Shown: in pieces, positions 6,386 to 13,938 of the stretch
How the letters are laid out: each line of letters starts with the position of its first letter
How positions within the stretch are numbered: the stretch's first letter is position 1
IMG/VR virus record: IMGVR_UViG_3300046660_000563
Location: 1-25,626 of that record
Strand: one strand, 5' to 3'
Length of the DNA stretch: 25,626 bases
Source of the DNA: a virus
The notes under the pieces: generated by a model
Databases searched by the model: none
Seen by the model: the letters and a program-made list of their open reading frames with translations, nothing else
Told to the model about the DNA's origin: nothing
Translations under genes and position numbers: made by a program

Positions 6386-8148
6386 CCTTCGCCGACGAAG
6401 CCCTCCGCCTCGCCCAGCTCGGCCTGGCCGTCTTCCCGCTCCAGCCCCGTTTGAAGAAGCCGTACGGCTGGTCGACCGGCCTTCACGCGGCCACCCTCGA
6501 CGCCGAGCTGATCGCAGGTCGCTGGTCCGGGCGTGGCGTGCTCCCCGTGAAGGAGGTGGCGGAGGACGCAAAGGACAAGCCGCCGCCCGGCCTGGTCATC
6601 CGCCCCCGCCCAAACTCGAACATCGGCATCGCCACCGGCCCGATCTCCGGCGTTTGGGTGTTCGATCTGGACGGCCAGACGGCCGAGGACGGCCTCGCGG
6701 CCTTGGTGGCCGTGCATGGCCCCCTGCCCGTCACGCCGGAGCAGATCACCGGCGGCGGGCGACAGCTGTTCTTCGCCTGGGACGACACCTGGCCGCTGCG
6801 CAACTCGGCCTCCAAGATCGGGCCAGGGATCGATGTGCGCGGCGACGGCGGCTATGTGGTCGCGCCGCCGTCGGTGCACCCGGGCGACGAGAAAAAGGGC
6901 ATACCGCCGGGGCGCATCTACACCTGGGCGCAAGGTCGCGCGCCATGGGATATCCCGTTTGCGGCGGCGCCCGAATGGCTGCTCAAGGCCGCTATGCCCG
7001 CGCCGGAGGCCGAACATAGGCCGCCGTCGCAGCCGAGGACGATCATCGAGGGGCGCGCCACCAAGTACGGCGAAGCGACCCTGGCGACGACTTGCGCCCG
7101 CATCGCGGCCACGCCGCCGGGCGGCCAAAACGAAGCGCTGTTCGGCTATGCCGCCTTCATCGGCGCGCGGATCGCGGGCAACGAGATCGAACACGCCTAC
7201 GGCCGGGCTGCCCTGATCGACGCCGGCATGCGCATGGCGCCGCGCGGCAAACCGTGGACGCTCAAGGACGTGGAGGGCACCGTCGATCGCGGGCTGGACA
7301 AGGGCGGGCTCCACCCGACCTCGGCTCCAGACCGGCCGACTTTCCAGCCTGCTCAACGGCGCGCGCCGCGCGTCGAGGCGTCAGCGGCGGAACGGGCGGT
7401 CGATATCCGCAGCGCGCGCCAATTGTGGGACGCGGCGCGGCCGGCCGACTGTGGCCTGTTCCGATCCTGGCTGCGCATCCATGGGCTGGACGCGCAGGGC
7501 CTTCCCCACGCCGTGGGCAGGCTGAGGGCCTATCAGCGCGCGCCGATCGGCGACGAGACGGGCCCGGCGATCCTGGTCCCTCTGAGCAGCGGCCTCGACG
7601 ACCTGCCCGACGCGTTGGCCATCCTGCCGCTGGACCCGCGCAACGACGGCCTGACGGACTTCGTCGGCGACCCCGCCGGGCGCGTGGCGGTGCTTGTCCC
7701 CTGGGGCGCCGGCGGCGACGTCGTGGTGACGACGGACTTTCAGGACGCCTGGGCGCTCGGCTCCAGCGCCGTGGAGGCGGAACACGACATGGGCGTGGTG
7801 ATCGCGCCGCTACGCACCACGCTGTCCGGCGCGGCTCTCGGGGATCGCTGGGGGCGGGTCGATCCGCGCACGCCGTTCCTCGATCCGGACAACCCGCCCT
7901 GGACCGCCCCGGGCATCGGGACGGCGTTTATCGCCGTCCGCGGTGACCTGGAGAACCCGCCGCTGAGGTCGCGCAAGGCCTGGGGCGGCACGGCGAGGGT
8001 CGACCTCCAGGGCGAGGCGGCGGCGCGATTCTACGGCGGTTTGGCCGATCAGGGGTGGCGGAAGGCGGGTGCGAACCAGGTTCGCATCCTGCGCCCCAGC
8101 GCGGGCGCGCGGGGCTTCAACGCCGGACGTAGTGGGAGGGGTGCGTAG
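6382..8148 (+). CDS. Bifunctional primase/polymerase (Prim-Pol) N-terminal domain protein (588 aa)
   Basis: The AEP-type Prim-Pol domain covers about residues 1-200. It shows ALRLAQLGLAVFPLQP at the start, NSNIGIATG (78-86), the metal-binding pair in WVFDLDG (Asp95, Asp97), TGGGRQLFF (123-131) and GIDVRGDGGYVVAPPSVHPG (149-168). Many relatives have His where Gln128 stands. About 25 residues appear inserted before NSNIGIATG. The C-terminal 380 residues lack a helicase; that is supplied by the next gene, which starts within the stop codon (TAGTG). Together the pair corresponds to a split P4-alpha-type primase-helicase for phage replication. A perfect-core dispersed palindrome encodes residues near the C-terminus (ANQVRI). 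Confidence 0.88.
   Translation: MTFADEALRLAQLGLAVFPLQPRLKKPYGWSTGLHAATLDAELIAGRWSGRGVLPVKEVAEDAKDKPPPGLVIRPRPNSNIGIATGPISGVWVFDLDGQTAEDGLAALVAVHGPLPVTPEQITGGGRQLFFAWDDTWPLRNSASKIGPGIDVRGDGGYVVAPPSVHPGDEKKGIPPGRIYTWAQGRAPWDIPFAAAPEWLLKAAMPAPEAEHRPPSQPRTIIEGRATKYGEATLATTCARIAATPPGGQNEALFGYAAFIGARIAGNEIEHAYGRAALIDAGMRMAPRGKPWTLKDVEGTVDRGLDKGGLHPTSAPDRPTFQPAQRRAPRVEASAAERAVDIRSARQLWDAARPADCGLFRSWLRIHGLDAQGLPHAVGRLRAYQRAPIGDETGPAILVPLSSGLDDLPDALAILPLDPRNDGLTDFVGDPAGRVAVLVPWGAGGDVVVTTDFQDAWALGSSAVEAEHDMGVVIAPLRTTLSGAALGDRWGRVDPRTPFLDPDNPPWTAPGIGTAFIAVRGDLENPPLRSRKAWGGTARVDLQGEAAARFYGGLADQGWRKAGANQVRILRPSAGARGFNAGRSGRGA
8068..8088. repeat. Dispersed palindrome, copy 3 (perfect core)
   Basis: Core CGAACC-A-GGTTCG at 8072-8084, with GGTG and CATC flanks. 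It is about 60 nt before the stop of the Prim-Pol gene and is read in frame as ANQVRI. Confidence 0.8.
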
Positions 8149-9806
8149 TGGCCGACAAAGACAATCCATTCGGCGCGGACGTGACCGAAGTCCCGGCCGG
8201 GGTGAGCCCCGAGGACATGGCCGGGTTTCCGCTCAACGATCTGGGCAACGCCATGCGGCTTATCCTGCTGGCGGGTGGCGCCGTGGGCAAGGACGGCCAG
8301 GTCGACTCCAAGCACTCGCGCCTGCTGTTCCAGCTCGGCGGCGGTTGGGTCGGCTTCAACGGCAAGTATTGGGATCGCAAGCACGGCGAAGACCTGGCCC
8401 GCCGGCTGGCCCACGAGACCTCGCGCCTGATCCCTGCCCTGTGGGACCACGTCAAGGACCGCGTGCCGCCCAAGGACTTCTTCCGGTTCGCCAACGACAC
8501 CGGCTCGGCGGGCAAGACCTCGGCTATGCTCCGCCAGGCCCAGTCATACCTGACCGTCGAAATCGACGTGTTTGACCGCGACCCCATGGCCATCAACTGC
8601 CTGAACGGCACGGTGAAGATGCGCTGGACGCCACCAGCTGGCGGCAAGCCCGGCAAGTTCGATGTACGGCTCCAGCCGCATGAACCGGCCGACCGGATCA
8701 CGCGATGCACGACGGTGGCGTACAACAAGGCTGCCGACGCGCCGCTCTACAAGCGCGTGGCCCAGGAGAGCCTGGCCGACCCGGAGGAGCGCGGCCACTT
8801 CAAGCGCCTGATGGGCTATTCCAGCACGGGCTGCACCTATGAGCAGGCGTTCTTCCTGGCCCAGGGCCGTGGGCGGGACGGCAAGTCCACCCTGCTGGAC
8901 GCGGCGCGGGAGACCCTGGGCAGCTACGGCATGGCCGGCACGCCCCAAACCTTCCTGGAGGGCGGGATCCAGAATGGATCGGGGCCGTCTCCCGACCTGA
9001 TCGCCCTCAGCGGCGACGTTCGCCTGGCCGTGCTCTCGGAACCGCCTCGGGGCTCGAAACTGAACGAAGGCCGCTTGAAGGCCTGGACCTCGGGGACGCC
9101 GATCCAGGCCCGCGACCTCAACGCCAAACCCATCGAGTTTCGTCCGATCGCCAAACTGTTCTGGGAGTGCAACGCCTTCCCGGTGGCCCGTGGCGACGAC
9201 GACGGCATCTGGCGGCGCATCTACCCCGTGCTCTTCCGCCGCCAGGTGCCCAAGGAAGAGATCGACCGGACGCTCCCGACCAAGCTGCTCAAGGAGCGCG
9301 CCGGCATCCTCAACTGGCTTATCGAGGGCGTCGGCGACTGGTGCGCCAGGGGGCTCGATCAGCCCAACAGCTACCGCGATGCGCTGGAGGACTACCGCAA
9401 GGCCTCCAGCCCGTTCGGCGACTGGCTGAGCGAACGGTGCGTGACCGGCGAGCCCGCCAAGGGCGAGCGCGAGCTGTCCGGCGAGCTCTACGCCAGCTTC
9501 AAGGAATGGTCCGAGGAACAGGGCCACGAGAAGATCATGTCCACCCGGGCCTTCGGCGACGCCCTGCGCGACCGCCAGGTGGCCTTGGCGGGCAAGGATG
9601 CGGGCGGCCGGAAGTATCGCGGCCCGATCCGCCTGAAGACCCTGGAGGAGCGCGCCGCCGACAACGCCGACGCGCCGCCCGCCCCCGCGCCGGTTACGCC
9701 CCCCGTGGGCGCCGGTGGCCTGGAATCCGCCGATCCCTATGCGGACGTCTTCCCCGACAGCGACGTCGTCTGGCCCGAAAACCCCGACGCGGAGGACGAC
9801 CAGTGA
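8148..9806 (+). CDS. Phage/plasmid primase-type SF3 DNA helicase (P4/D5 family, 552 aa)
   Basis: GTG 8148 overlaps the previous TAG by one base, with a strong purine-rich ribosome site just upstream. The D5-like N-terminal region covers about residues 100-225. The superfamily 3 helicase core follows: Walker A GRGRDGKST (240-248), Walker B VLSEPPRG (295-302, Glu298), and motif C with Asn342 followed by GIWRRIYPVLF (353-363), which holds the likely arginine finger. The C-terminal 60 residues are proline- and acid-rich and probably disordered. It unwinds DNA as a hexamer at the phage origin, working with the Prim-Pol next door. The ACGGACA repeat cluster directly downstream is a likely binding region. 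Confidence 0.92.
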   Translation: MADKDNPFGADVTEVPAGVSPEDMAGFPLNDLGNAMRLILLAGGAVGKDGQVDSKHSRLLFQLGGGWVGFNGKYWDRKHGEDLARRLAHETSRLIPALWDHVKDRVPPKDFFRFANDTGSAGKTSAMLRQAQSYLTVEIDVFDRDPMAINCLNGTVKMRWTPPAGGKPGKFDVRLQPHEPADRITRCTTVAYNKAADAPLYKRVAQESLADPEERGHFKRLMGYSSTGCTYEQAFFLAQGRGRDGKSTLLDAARETLGSYGMAGTPQTFLEGGIQNGSGPSPDLIALSGDVRLAVLSEPPRGSKLNEGRLKAWTSGTPIQARDLNAKPIEFRPIAKLFWECNAFPVARGDDDGIWRRIYPVLFRRQVPKEEIDRTLPTKLLKERAGILNWLIEGVGDWCARGLDQPNSYRDALEDYRKASSPFGDWLSERCVTGEPAKGERELSGELYASFKEWSEEQGHEKIMSTRAFGDALRDRQVALAGKDAGGRKYRGPIRLKTLEERAADNADAPPAPAPVTPPVGAGGLESADPYADVFPDSDVVWPENPDAEDDQ

Positions 9807-9985
9807 TCGCCCCTCGAACGGACATTGACGGACAGACGGACAATCACGTTTGGGCGGTGGGGACGCGCGAGGGCCGGGGCCGGACGTTTGATTGTTCGGC
9901 CGACGCGGAATGTCCGTCCGCTAAGGCCCTGATTTCGCGCCGGAAACGGACAGAACGGACATTCCGGACAGTTGGGCCGCCGTAG
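9803..9985 (+). CDS. Short ORF across the repeat cluster, possibly not functional (60 aa)
   Basis: GTG 9803 overlaps the helicase stop and follows GGAGG, so translation is plausible. However, the 60-residue product is dominated by peptides written by the ACGGACA repeats in different frames (RTDIDGQTD, ERTFRTV). It has no recognisable fold. The DNA repeats continue past its stop, which argues that the sequence is kept for its DNA rather than its protein. Confidence 0.35.
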   Translation: MIAPRTDIDGQTDNHVWAVGTREGRGRTFDCSADAECPSAKALISRRKRTERTFRTVGPP

Positions 9986-10059
9986 GTGGCTATGGGGGCG
10001 TGATGCGGGCGCGAGTGGTGTGCGTCCACTCATCTGTCCGTCCGTCCGTCTGTGTCCGT
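9818..10059. repeat. ACGGACA iteron cluster, candidate replication origin
   Basis: The heptamer ACGGACA occurs at 9818, 9828, 9836, 9946 and 9955, with a one-mismatch copy at 9964. In inverse orientation (TGTCCGT) it occurs at 9911, 10035 and 10053. The spacing of direct copies is 8-10 nt, about one helical turn. A TCCG-repeat stretch lies at 10038-10049. The cluster immediately follows the SF3 helicase gene, as the iterons bound by P4 alpha lie near its gene. An origin is inferred. Confidence 0.7.
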
Positions 10060-10093
10060 CGCTTTGCCTTCCCTTCTGACCCTTGGTCTTAAA

Positions 10094-10930
10094 ATGACAT
10101 TCATCGAGAGAGAAAGAACCGAAACCCTGGCGGAGCATCTGCTCCGCAACGCCGATCACCTCGGCTTGTCCGAGGATCACCGGTCGCGGCTGCTGGCCGC
10201 GTTCCGCCAGGAGCAGGGGCCGTTCAAGACCAGGGCCGGCAAGCGGGAGGCGCTGGCCGCCGCCGCCGCCGTGGCCAGCGCCATCCACGCCGATCTCACG
10301 GGCGCTGCGTCGGGCGCGGTGGCCTGGGCGGCGGCGGCGCACCTTGCCGGGCTGCGGGCAGATCGGGAGGCCCTGCTCGGCGTTCGCTGTCGCACCGACG
10401 CCCAGGAGCGGGCGCTGCGGATGCTGGAGCGCCAGGTCAAGGCGGCGACCTCGGGCCGGGCGGCGGATCGGGTCGATGCCGCCACACCCATGGGCCTGCG
10501 CCGGATCAAGGCCCGTGACGGCCTTGCCTCCCTGCTCGAAGCCAAGGCCATCACCGAGGAGGAGGCCAAGATCGGATTGGCCTACCGCATGCTGTTCGAG
10601 GAGTGCGGACCAGGTTCGGGTCTGGGCTCGCAGCTGGAGGAGCGGCCTCGCGCCATCCGGGCCAGCACCCACGGCGTGGTCGCCCATGGCCTGCTCAAGG
10701 CCTATGCGGGTGTCCGCCTCACCGGTGTCGACCGGGCTGTCCAGCACGCCGACGCCTCGGGGCGCGCCCTCGCCATCCTTCGGGCGGTGGCGGGCGAGGG
10801 GCGGACCATCCGCTCGCTGGGCGGCGGCGGCAACACCCGGGACGCCAACCTTGAGGCCCTAAAGCGTGGGCTCCGCGTCGCTTTAGCTGCACTCAAGGCC
10901 AACGGCGGCTTGCGAATCGGGGGCCACTAA
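10094..10930 (+). CDS. Protein of unknown function at the end of the early operon (278 aa)
   Basis: ATG 10094 sits in TTAAAATG without a visible ribosome site; a GTG at 10052 in the same frame lies in the repeat cluster and has none either. The product is alanine-rich and helical. The N-terminal part (HLLRNADHLGLSEDHRSRLL) looks like a small helical domain. The C-terminal about 70 residues (GLLKAYAGVRLTGVDRAVQH; ILRAVAGEGRTIRSLGGGGN) resemble a DNA-binding end of phage regulators. Being the last gene before the terminator and late operon, a late-gene activator is a reasonable guess but is not shown. A degenerate copy of the dispersed palindrome falls inside it. Confidence 0.75.
   Translation: MTFIERERTETLAEHLLRNADHLGLSEDHRSRLLAAFRQEQGPFKTRAGKREALAAAAAVASAIHADLTGAASGAVAWAAAAHLAGLRADREALLGVRCRTDAQERALRMLERQVKAATSGRAADRVDAATPMGLRRIKARDGLASLLEAKAITEEEAKIGLAYRMLFEECGPGSGLGSQLEERPRAIRASTHGVVAHGLLKAYAGVRLTGVDRAVQHADASGRALAILRAVAGEGRTIRSLGGGGNTRDANLEALKRGLRVALAALKANGGLRIGGH
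10602..10622. repeat. Dispersed palindrome, copy 4 (one mismatch)
   Basis: Core CGGACC-A-GGTTCG at 10606-10618, one change from consensus, with GTG and GGTC flanks. It is internal to the unknown gene at 10094-10930. Confidence 0.5.
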
Positions 10931-10969
10931 CGGCATATAGTTCCTAGGCGTCGAAGTCGCGCCAAGCAG

Positions 10970-11000
10970 CCCGCCCGGCCCAGCCGCGGCGGGTTTTCCT
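10970..11000 (+). terminator. Intrinsic terminator of the early operon
   Basis: CCCGCCCGGC (10970-10979), loop CCA, GCCG-C-GGCGGG (10983-10993), then TTTTCCTTT. This is a 10-bp GC-rich stem with a single bulged C and a T-rich tail, 40 nt after the last early gene. Confidence 0.8.
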
Positions 11001-11149
11001 TTGCCTTTTCAATGGTCTAGGCCCCAGGCGCGCGGGTCCTCCCCCGCCCCCGGCCCTATGCGGTGAGGCTGAGCGCATTAGTTCACCAGTCTGGGCGGTC
11101 TCGGAAAGCCTAAAGACCTAAAGCCGCCCTCGTGAAGGGAGCTAAAGCC
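11001..11149 (+). promoter_or_regulatory. Late-operon leader with CTAAAG repeats, candidate packaging region
   Basis: No gene is seen. CTAAAG occurs at 11110, 11118 and 11142, offsets of 8 and 24 nt, directly before the small terminase. In lambda-like phages with GpA-type terminases, the cos site and small-subunit binding repeats lie just upstream of the small subunit gene. A cos or terminase-binding role is possible but not shown. The late promoter is expected here too, but no convincing boxes are visible. Confidence 0.35.
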
Positions 11150-11776
11150 ATGGCCGAAGCCGCCCTCACTCTGCCCAAAGGCGAGTTCGCTAAGCACCTG
11201 GGCGTCTCGCCCGGCCGCGTCTCGCAGATGATTTCTGAGGGCAAAATTAGCCCCGACGCGATCGACGGCGAGGGGCGGTCGGCGCGGATCAAGGTCGCGG
11301 TCGCCATCGCGCAAATCCGGGAGCGGACGGACGTCGGCCAGCGCTTCGGCAACGGCTTGGCGACCAATCTGGAAAATTTCGAGAAGTCGCCGACGCTGAT
11401 TGCCGGCGGGGCCACCTTCCAGGTCGGCGGCGACACCATCGATGCGCAGATCAAGCGGGAGAAGCTGCGCGAGGTCGAGTTCAAGAACCGCGACGCGGCT
11501 CGGAAGGAGCTGGAGGGGCGCGGGGACTATGTCCGCACCTATGACGTCCAGGCCGCTGTGGCGGGCATGGCGGCGTCGATGGTGACGGTGTTCGAGGGCG
11601 CGCTTTCCGACTTCGCCAAGGCGATCTCGGCCAAACACGAGCTTCCCAACCGCGACGTGCTGCACCTGCTGCGGGCGGAGTTCGTGGCGGTTCGCGCAAG
11701 GATGTCCGACGCCTATGAGCGGGCGGCTGAACGTTTGCCGATCGTGATCGAGGACGACCGGTCCGAAGGCGTCTGA
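11150..11776 (+). CDS. Terminase small subunit, Nu1-like (208 aa)
   Basis: ATG 11150 is supported by AAGGGAG at 11135-11141. An ATG at 11132 would lie upstream of that site. The N-terminus is a winged helix-turn-helix of the Nu1 type (GEFAKHLGVSPGRVSQMISE, residues about 12-31). A helical oligomerisation region with IDAQIKREKLREVEFKNRDA (about 103-122) follows. The small subunit binds the packaging start site on concatemeric DNA and recruits the large subunit, encoded 2 nt downstream of this stop. The first gene of the late operon is the usual place for it. Confidence 0.85.
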   Translation: MAEAALTLPKGEFAKHLGVSPGRVSQMISEGKISPDAIDGEGRSARIKVAVAIAQIRERTDVGQRFGNGLATNLENFEKSPTLIAGGATFQVGGDTIDAQIKREKLREVEFKNRDAARKELEGRGDYVRTYDVQAAVAGMAASMVTVFEGALSDFAKAISAKHELPNRDVLHLLRAEFVAVRARMSDAYERAAERLPIVIEDDRSEGV

Positions 11777-11777
11777 C

Positions 11778-13742
11778 GTGAAGCTGTTCGTCGCGAACGC
11801 GGCTCGCCTGGTTCAGCAGGCGTTGGCCCGCGCGCTCAAGCCGCCGCCCCCGGTCGACTACCTGGCGTGGGCGGTCGAGAACATCGTCTTCACTAAGCGG
11901 GAGAGCCCGCACCCGGGTCCGTACAACCGAGCCCTGTTCCCGTACTTCGACGAAATCCTCCGGGCGATGTCCCCGGATGATCCTTGCCGGATCGTCACCG
12001 TCTGCAAGTCAGCCCAGCTGGGCGGCACGGTGCTGGCCAACATCTTCACGCTCGGGTCGCTGGCCATGGACCCCGGCGACTTCATGTACAACCACCCGAC
12101 TATCGATAACGCCCAGCGTTGGTCGAAGATGAAGCTGGCGCCGATGCTGAAGGCCACCACGGCCTTGGCCCGCCTCTTCCCCCAGAAGTCCCGGGATGGG
12201 TCCGACAGCGTCCTCTACAAGGAGCGCGTTGACGGCCTGGGGGCGGTGCTGGTTTCCGGCGCCAACTCCCCGGCGTCGCTCTCGATGGTGACCGTCCAGC
12301 GTCAGGTCCAAGACGACCTGGCCAAGTGGGAGATGAACTCGGCCGGCGACCCCGAGGTCCAGGCTGACACCCGTAGCCAGGCCCACGAGTTCGCCAAGAT
12401 CGTCAAGATCAGCACCCCGATGATCATGCCGGGATGTCGGATCACCAAGAACCTGGAATCCGGCAGTCAGGAGATGCTGGAGGTCCCCTGTCCGCACTGC
12501 GACCATTTCCAGGTGCTGGAATGGGAGAACATGCTGGCGGGTCTCGACGAGGCCGAGCCCGAAAAGGCCCACTTCACCTGCATCGAGTGCGGATGTGAGA
12601 TCGAGGAGCATCATCGCAGCGCGATGCTGGCCCGCCACAGGTGGACCCCGCGCAATCCGAAGATGATGCGCTTCCACCGGTCTTTCGGTGGCTTGTGGTC
12701 GGCATACAGCGTGCTCCAGAGCTGGGAGCGCATTGCGCGATCCTGGTTCAAGGCCAAGGGCGATCCGGCCGCCGAACAGACCTTCATGAACGACGTGGTG
12801 GGCCGCGCCTACCAGGCCACCGGCGAGGCCGTTCCTTGGGAGGTGCTTCGGGATCGAGCTTCGGAGTCGCCCTACGCCAAGGGCAAGATTCCGGCGGGCG
12901 GCCTCCTGGTCGTCGCGGGCGTGGACTGTCAGGGCGACCGCGTCGAGGTGCAGATCGTCGCCTACACCCGCGACGGACGCCGCTTCGTCATCGATTACAT
13001 GGTCTTCCACGGCCACATCAGCGACCCGAAATGCCAAGCTCAGCTTGACGCCCTGATGGCCCAGAGCTGGCCCAACATTCACGGTCGCCGCCTGCAGCTC
13101 GACATGCTGGCCATCGACGGCAACGCCTACACCGAGGATGTCTGGGCCTGGGCTCGGCGCTGGCCGGCGGCTCGGGTGATCATGGTTCGTGGCGCAAACA
13201 GCGACCATGCCCCCCTGCTCCAGCGTGTGAAGCGCGAGCGCGGCGCCCAGGGGCAGCTCCTGAAGTACTCGCGGCGGTTCTACACCTTCGGCACCTCGGT
13301 GCTGAAACTGGCGCTGTATCGCAACCTGCAAAAGACCGATCCGCTGGAGCGCGGATACATCGGCTTCCCGACTGGCCTGGACGACGAGTATTTCCGCCAG
13401 CTGACGGCTGAACGTCGCAAGCCAGTCAAGCGCCGGGACGGGTTCACGGTCCACCAGTGGGTCAAGGACCCGTCCCAGGCCAACGAGGGTCTGGACACCC
13501 ACCTGCAAGCTGAGGCCGCCGCCATCCGTTTGGGCGTCCGCAACCTGCCCGACGCCATGTGGGACGAGCTGGAGTTCGAGCGTGAGAAGCCGCCCGAGGC
13601 CGCGCAGCTCGACCTTGAAGACCTGATGATGAGCACGGCGGCGGCTACCCCCGTCTCCGAGCCCGAGCCGCCGACCTCGTCGGATGCGAACCCGGTTCGC
13701 ACCGAAGAATGGATTGAGATCGAAGGGGAGTGGATTTCATGA
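11778..13742 (+). CDS. Terminase large subunit, GpA family (654 aa)
   Basis: GTG 11778 follows the small subunit by 1 nt. The N-terminal ATPase has the GpA-type Walker A variant CKSAQLGGT (residues 76-84, Lys77) and a Walker B region QVQDDLAKWE. Two cysteine pairs, CPHC and CIECGC (about 238-272), form the zinc-binding insert seen in this family. The nuclease half begins near GVDCQGDRVEV (about 380) and includes LAIDGNAYTEDVW. Length is normal for the family. It translocates and cuts DNA at the portal. GpA enzymes generally make cohesive ends, so this phage probably has a cos site. A palindrome copy encodes DANPVRT close to the C-terminus. Confidence 0.97.
   Translation: MKLFVANAARLVQQALARALKPPPPVDYLAWAVENIVFTKRESPHPGPYNRALFPYFDEILRAMSPDDPCRIVTVCKSAQLGGTVLANIFTLGSLAMDPGDFMYNHPTIDNAQRWSKMKLAPMLKATTALARLFPQKSRDGSDSVLYKERVDGLGAVLVSGANSPASLSMVTVQRQVQDDLAKWEMNSAGDPEVQADTRSQAHEFAKIVKISTPMIMPGCRITKNLESGSQEMLEVPCPHCDHFQVLEWENMLAGLDEAEPEKAHFTCIECGCEIEEHHRSAMLARHRWTPRNPKMMRFHRSFGGLWSAYSVLQSWERIARSWFKAKGDPAAEQTFMNDVVGRAYQATGEAVPWEVLRDRASESPYAKGKIPAGGLLVVAGVDCQGDRVEVQIVAYTRDGRRFVIDYMVFHGHISDPKCQAQLDALMAQSWPNIHGRRLQLDMLAIDGNAYTEDVWAWARRWPAARVIMVRGANSDHAPLLQRVKRERGAQGQLLKYSRRFYTFGTSVLKLALYRNLQKTDPLERGYIGFPTGLDDEYFRQLTAERRKPVKRRDGFTVHQWVKDPSQANEGLDTHLQAEAAAIRLGVRNLPDAMWDELEFEREKPPEAAQLDLEDLMMSTAAATPVSEPEPPTSSDANPVRTEEWIEIEGEWIS
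13683..13703. repeat. Dispersed palindrome, copy 5 (perfect core)
   Basis: Core CGAACC-C-GGTTCG at 13687-13699, with GATG and CACC flanks. It is about 40 nt before the stop of the terminase large subunit gene, in frame. Confidence 0.8.
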
Positions 13743-13936
13743 CGGATTATACCGCCAAGATCGCCGCCCTGGAGGAAGCCGCCGGGTCGGGTGAACTGAC
13801 TATCAAGACCGACGGCCGCGAAGTCACCTACCGGGACATGAATAGCCTGCTCAAGGCCTTGGCCTATTTCCAGGGCCGTCAGGCTGCGGCGAACGGCGTG
13901 ACCTACGCCGCCACTCTCTATAGCGAAGGCTGCTGA
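13739..13936 (+). CDS. Head-tail joining protein, gpW-like (65 aa)
   Basis: ATG 13739 overlaps the terminase stop (ATGA), with AAGGGGAG at 13722-13729 at the right distance. An ATG at 13730 would have no space after that site. The 65 residues fit the gpW family in size, position and pattern: an N-terminal helix (KIAALEEAAGSGEL), a beta hairpin (LTIKTDGREVTYRDM), then a second helix (LLKALAYFQGRQAA). gpW-like proteins close the portal after packaging and join the tail. Confidence 0.8.
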   Translation: MTDYTAKIAALEEAAGSGELTIKTDGREVTYRDMNSLLKALAYFQGRQAAANGVTYAATLYSEGC

Positions 13937-13938
13937 TC

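Noticed and set aside
8068-8088. The dispersed palindrome as a LexA box
   Set aside because: Alphaproteobacterial LexA boxes are direct GTTC-N7-GTTC repeats and the Gram-positive type is GAAC-N4-GTTC. Here the spacing is three, and the sites are not at promoters.
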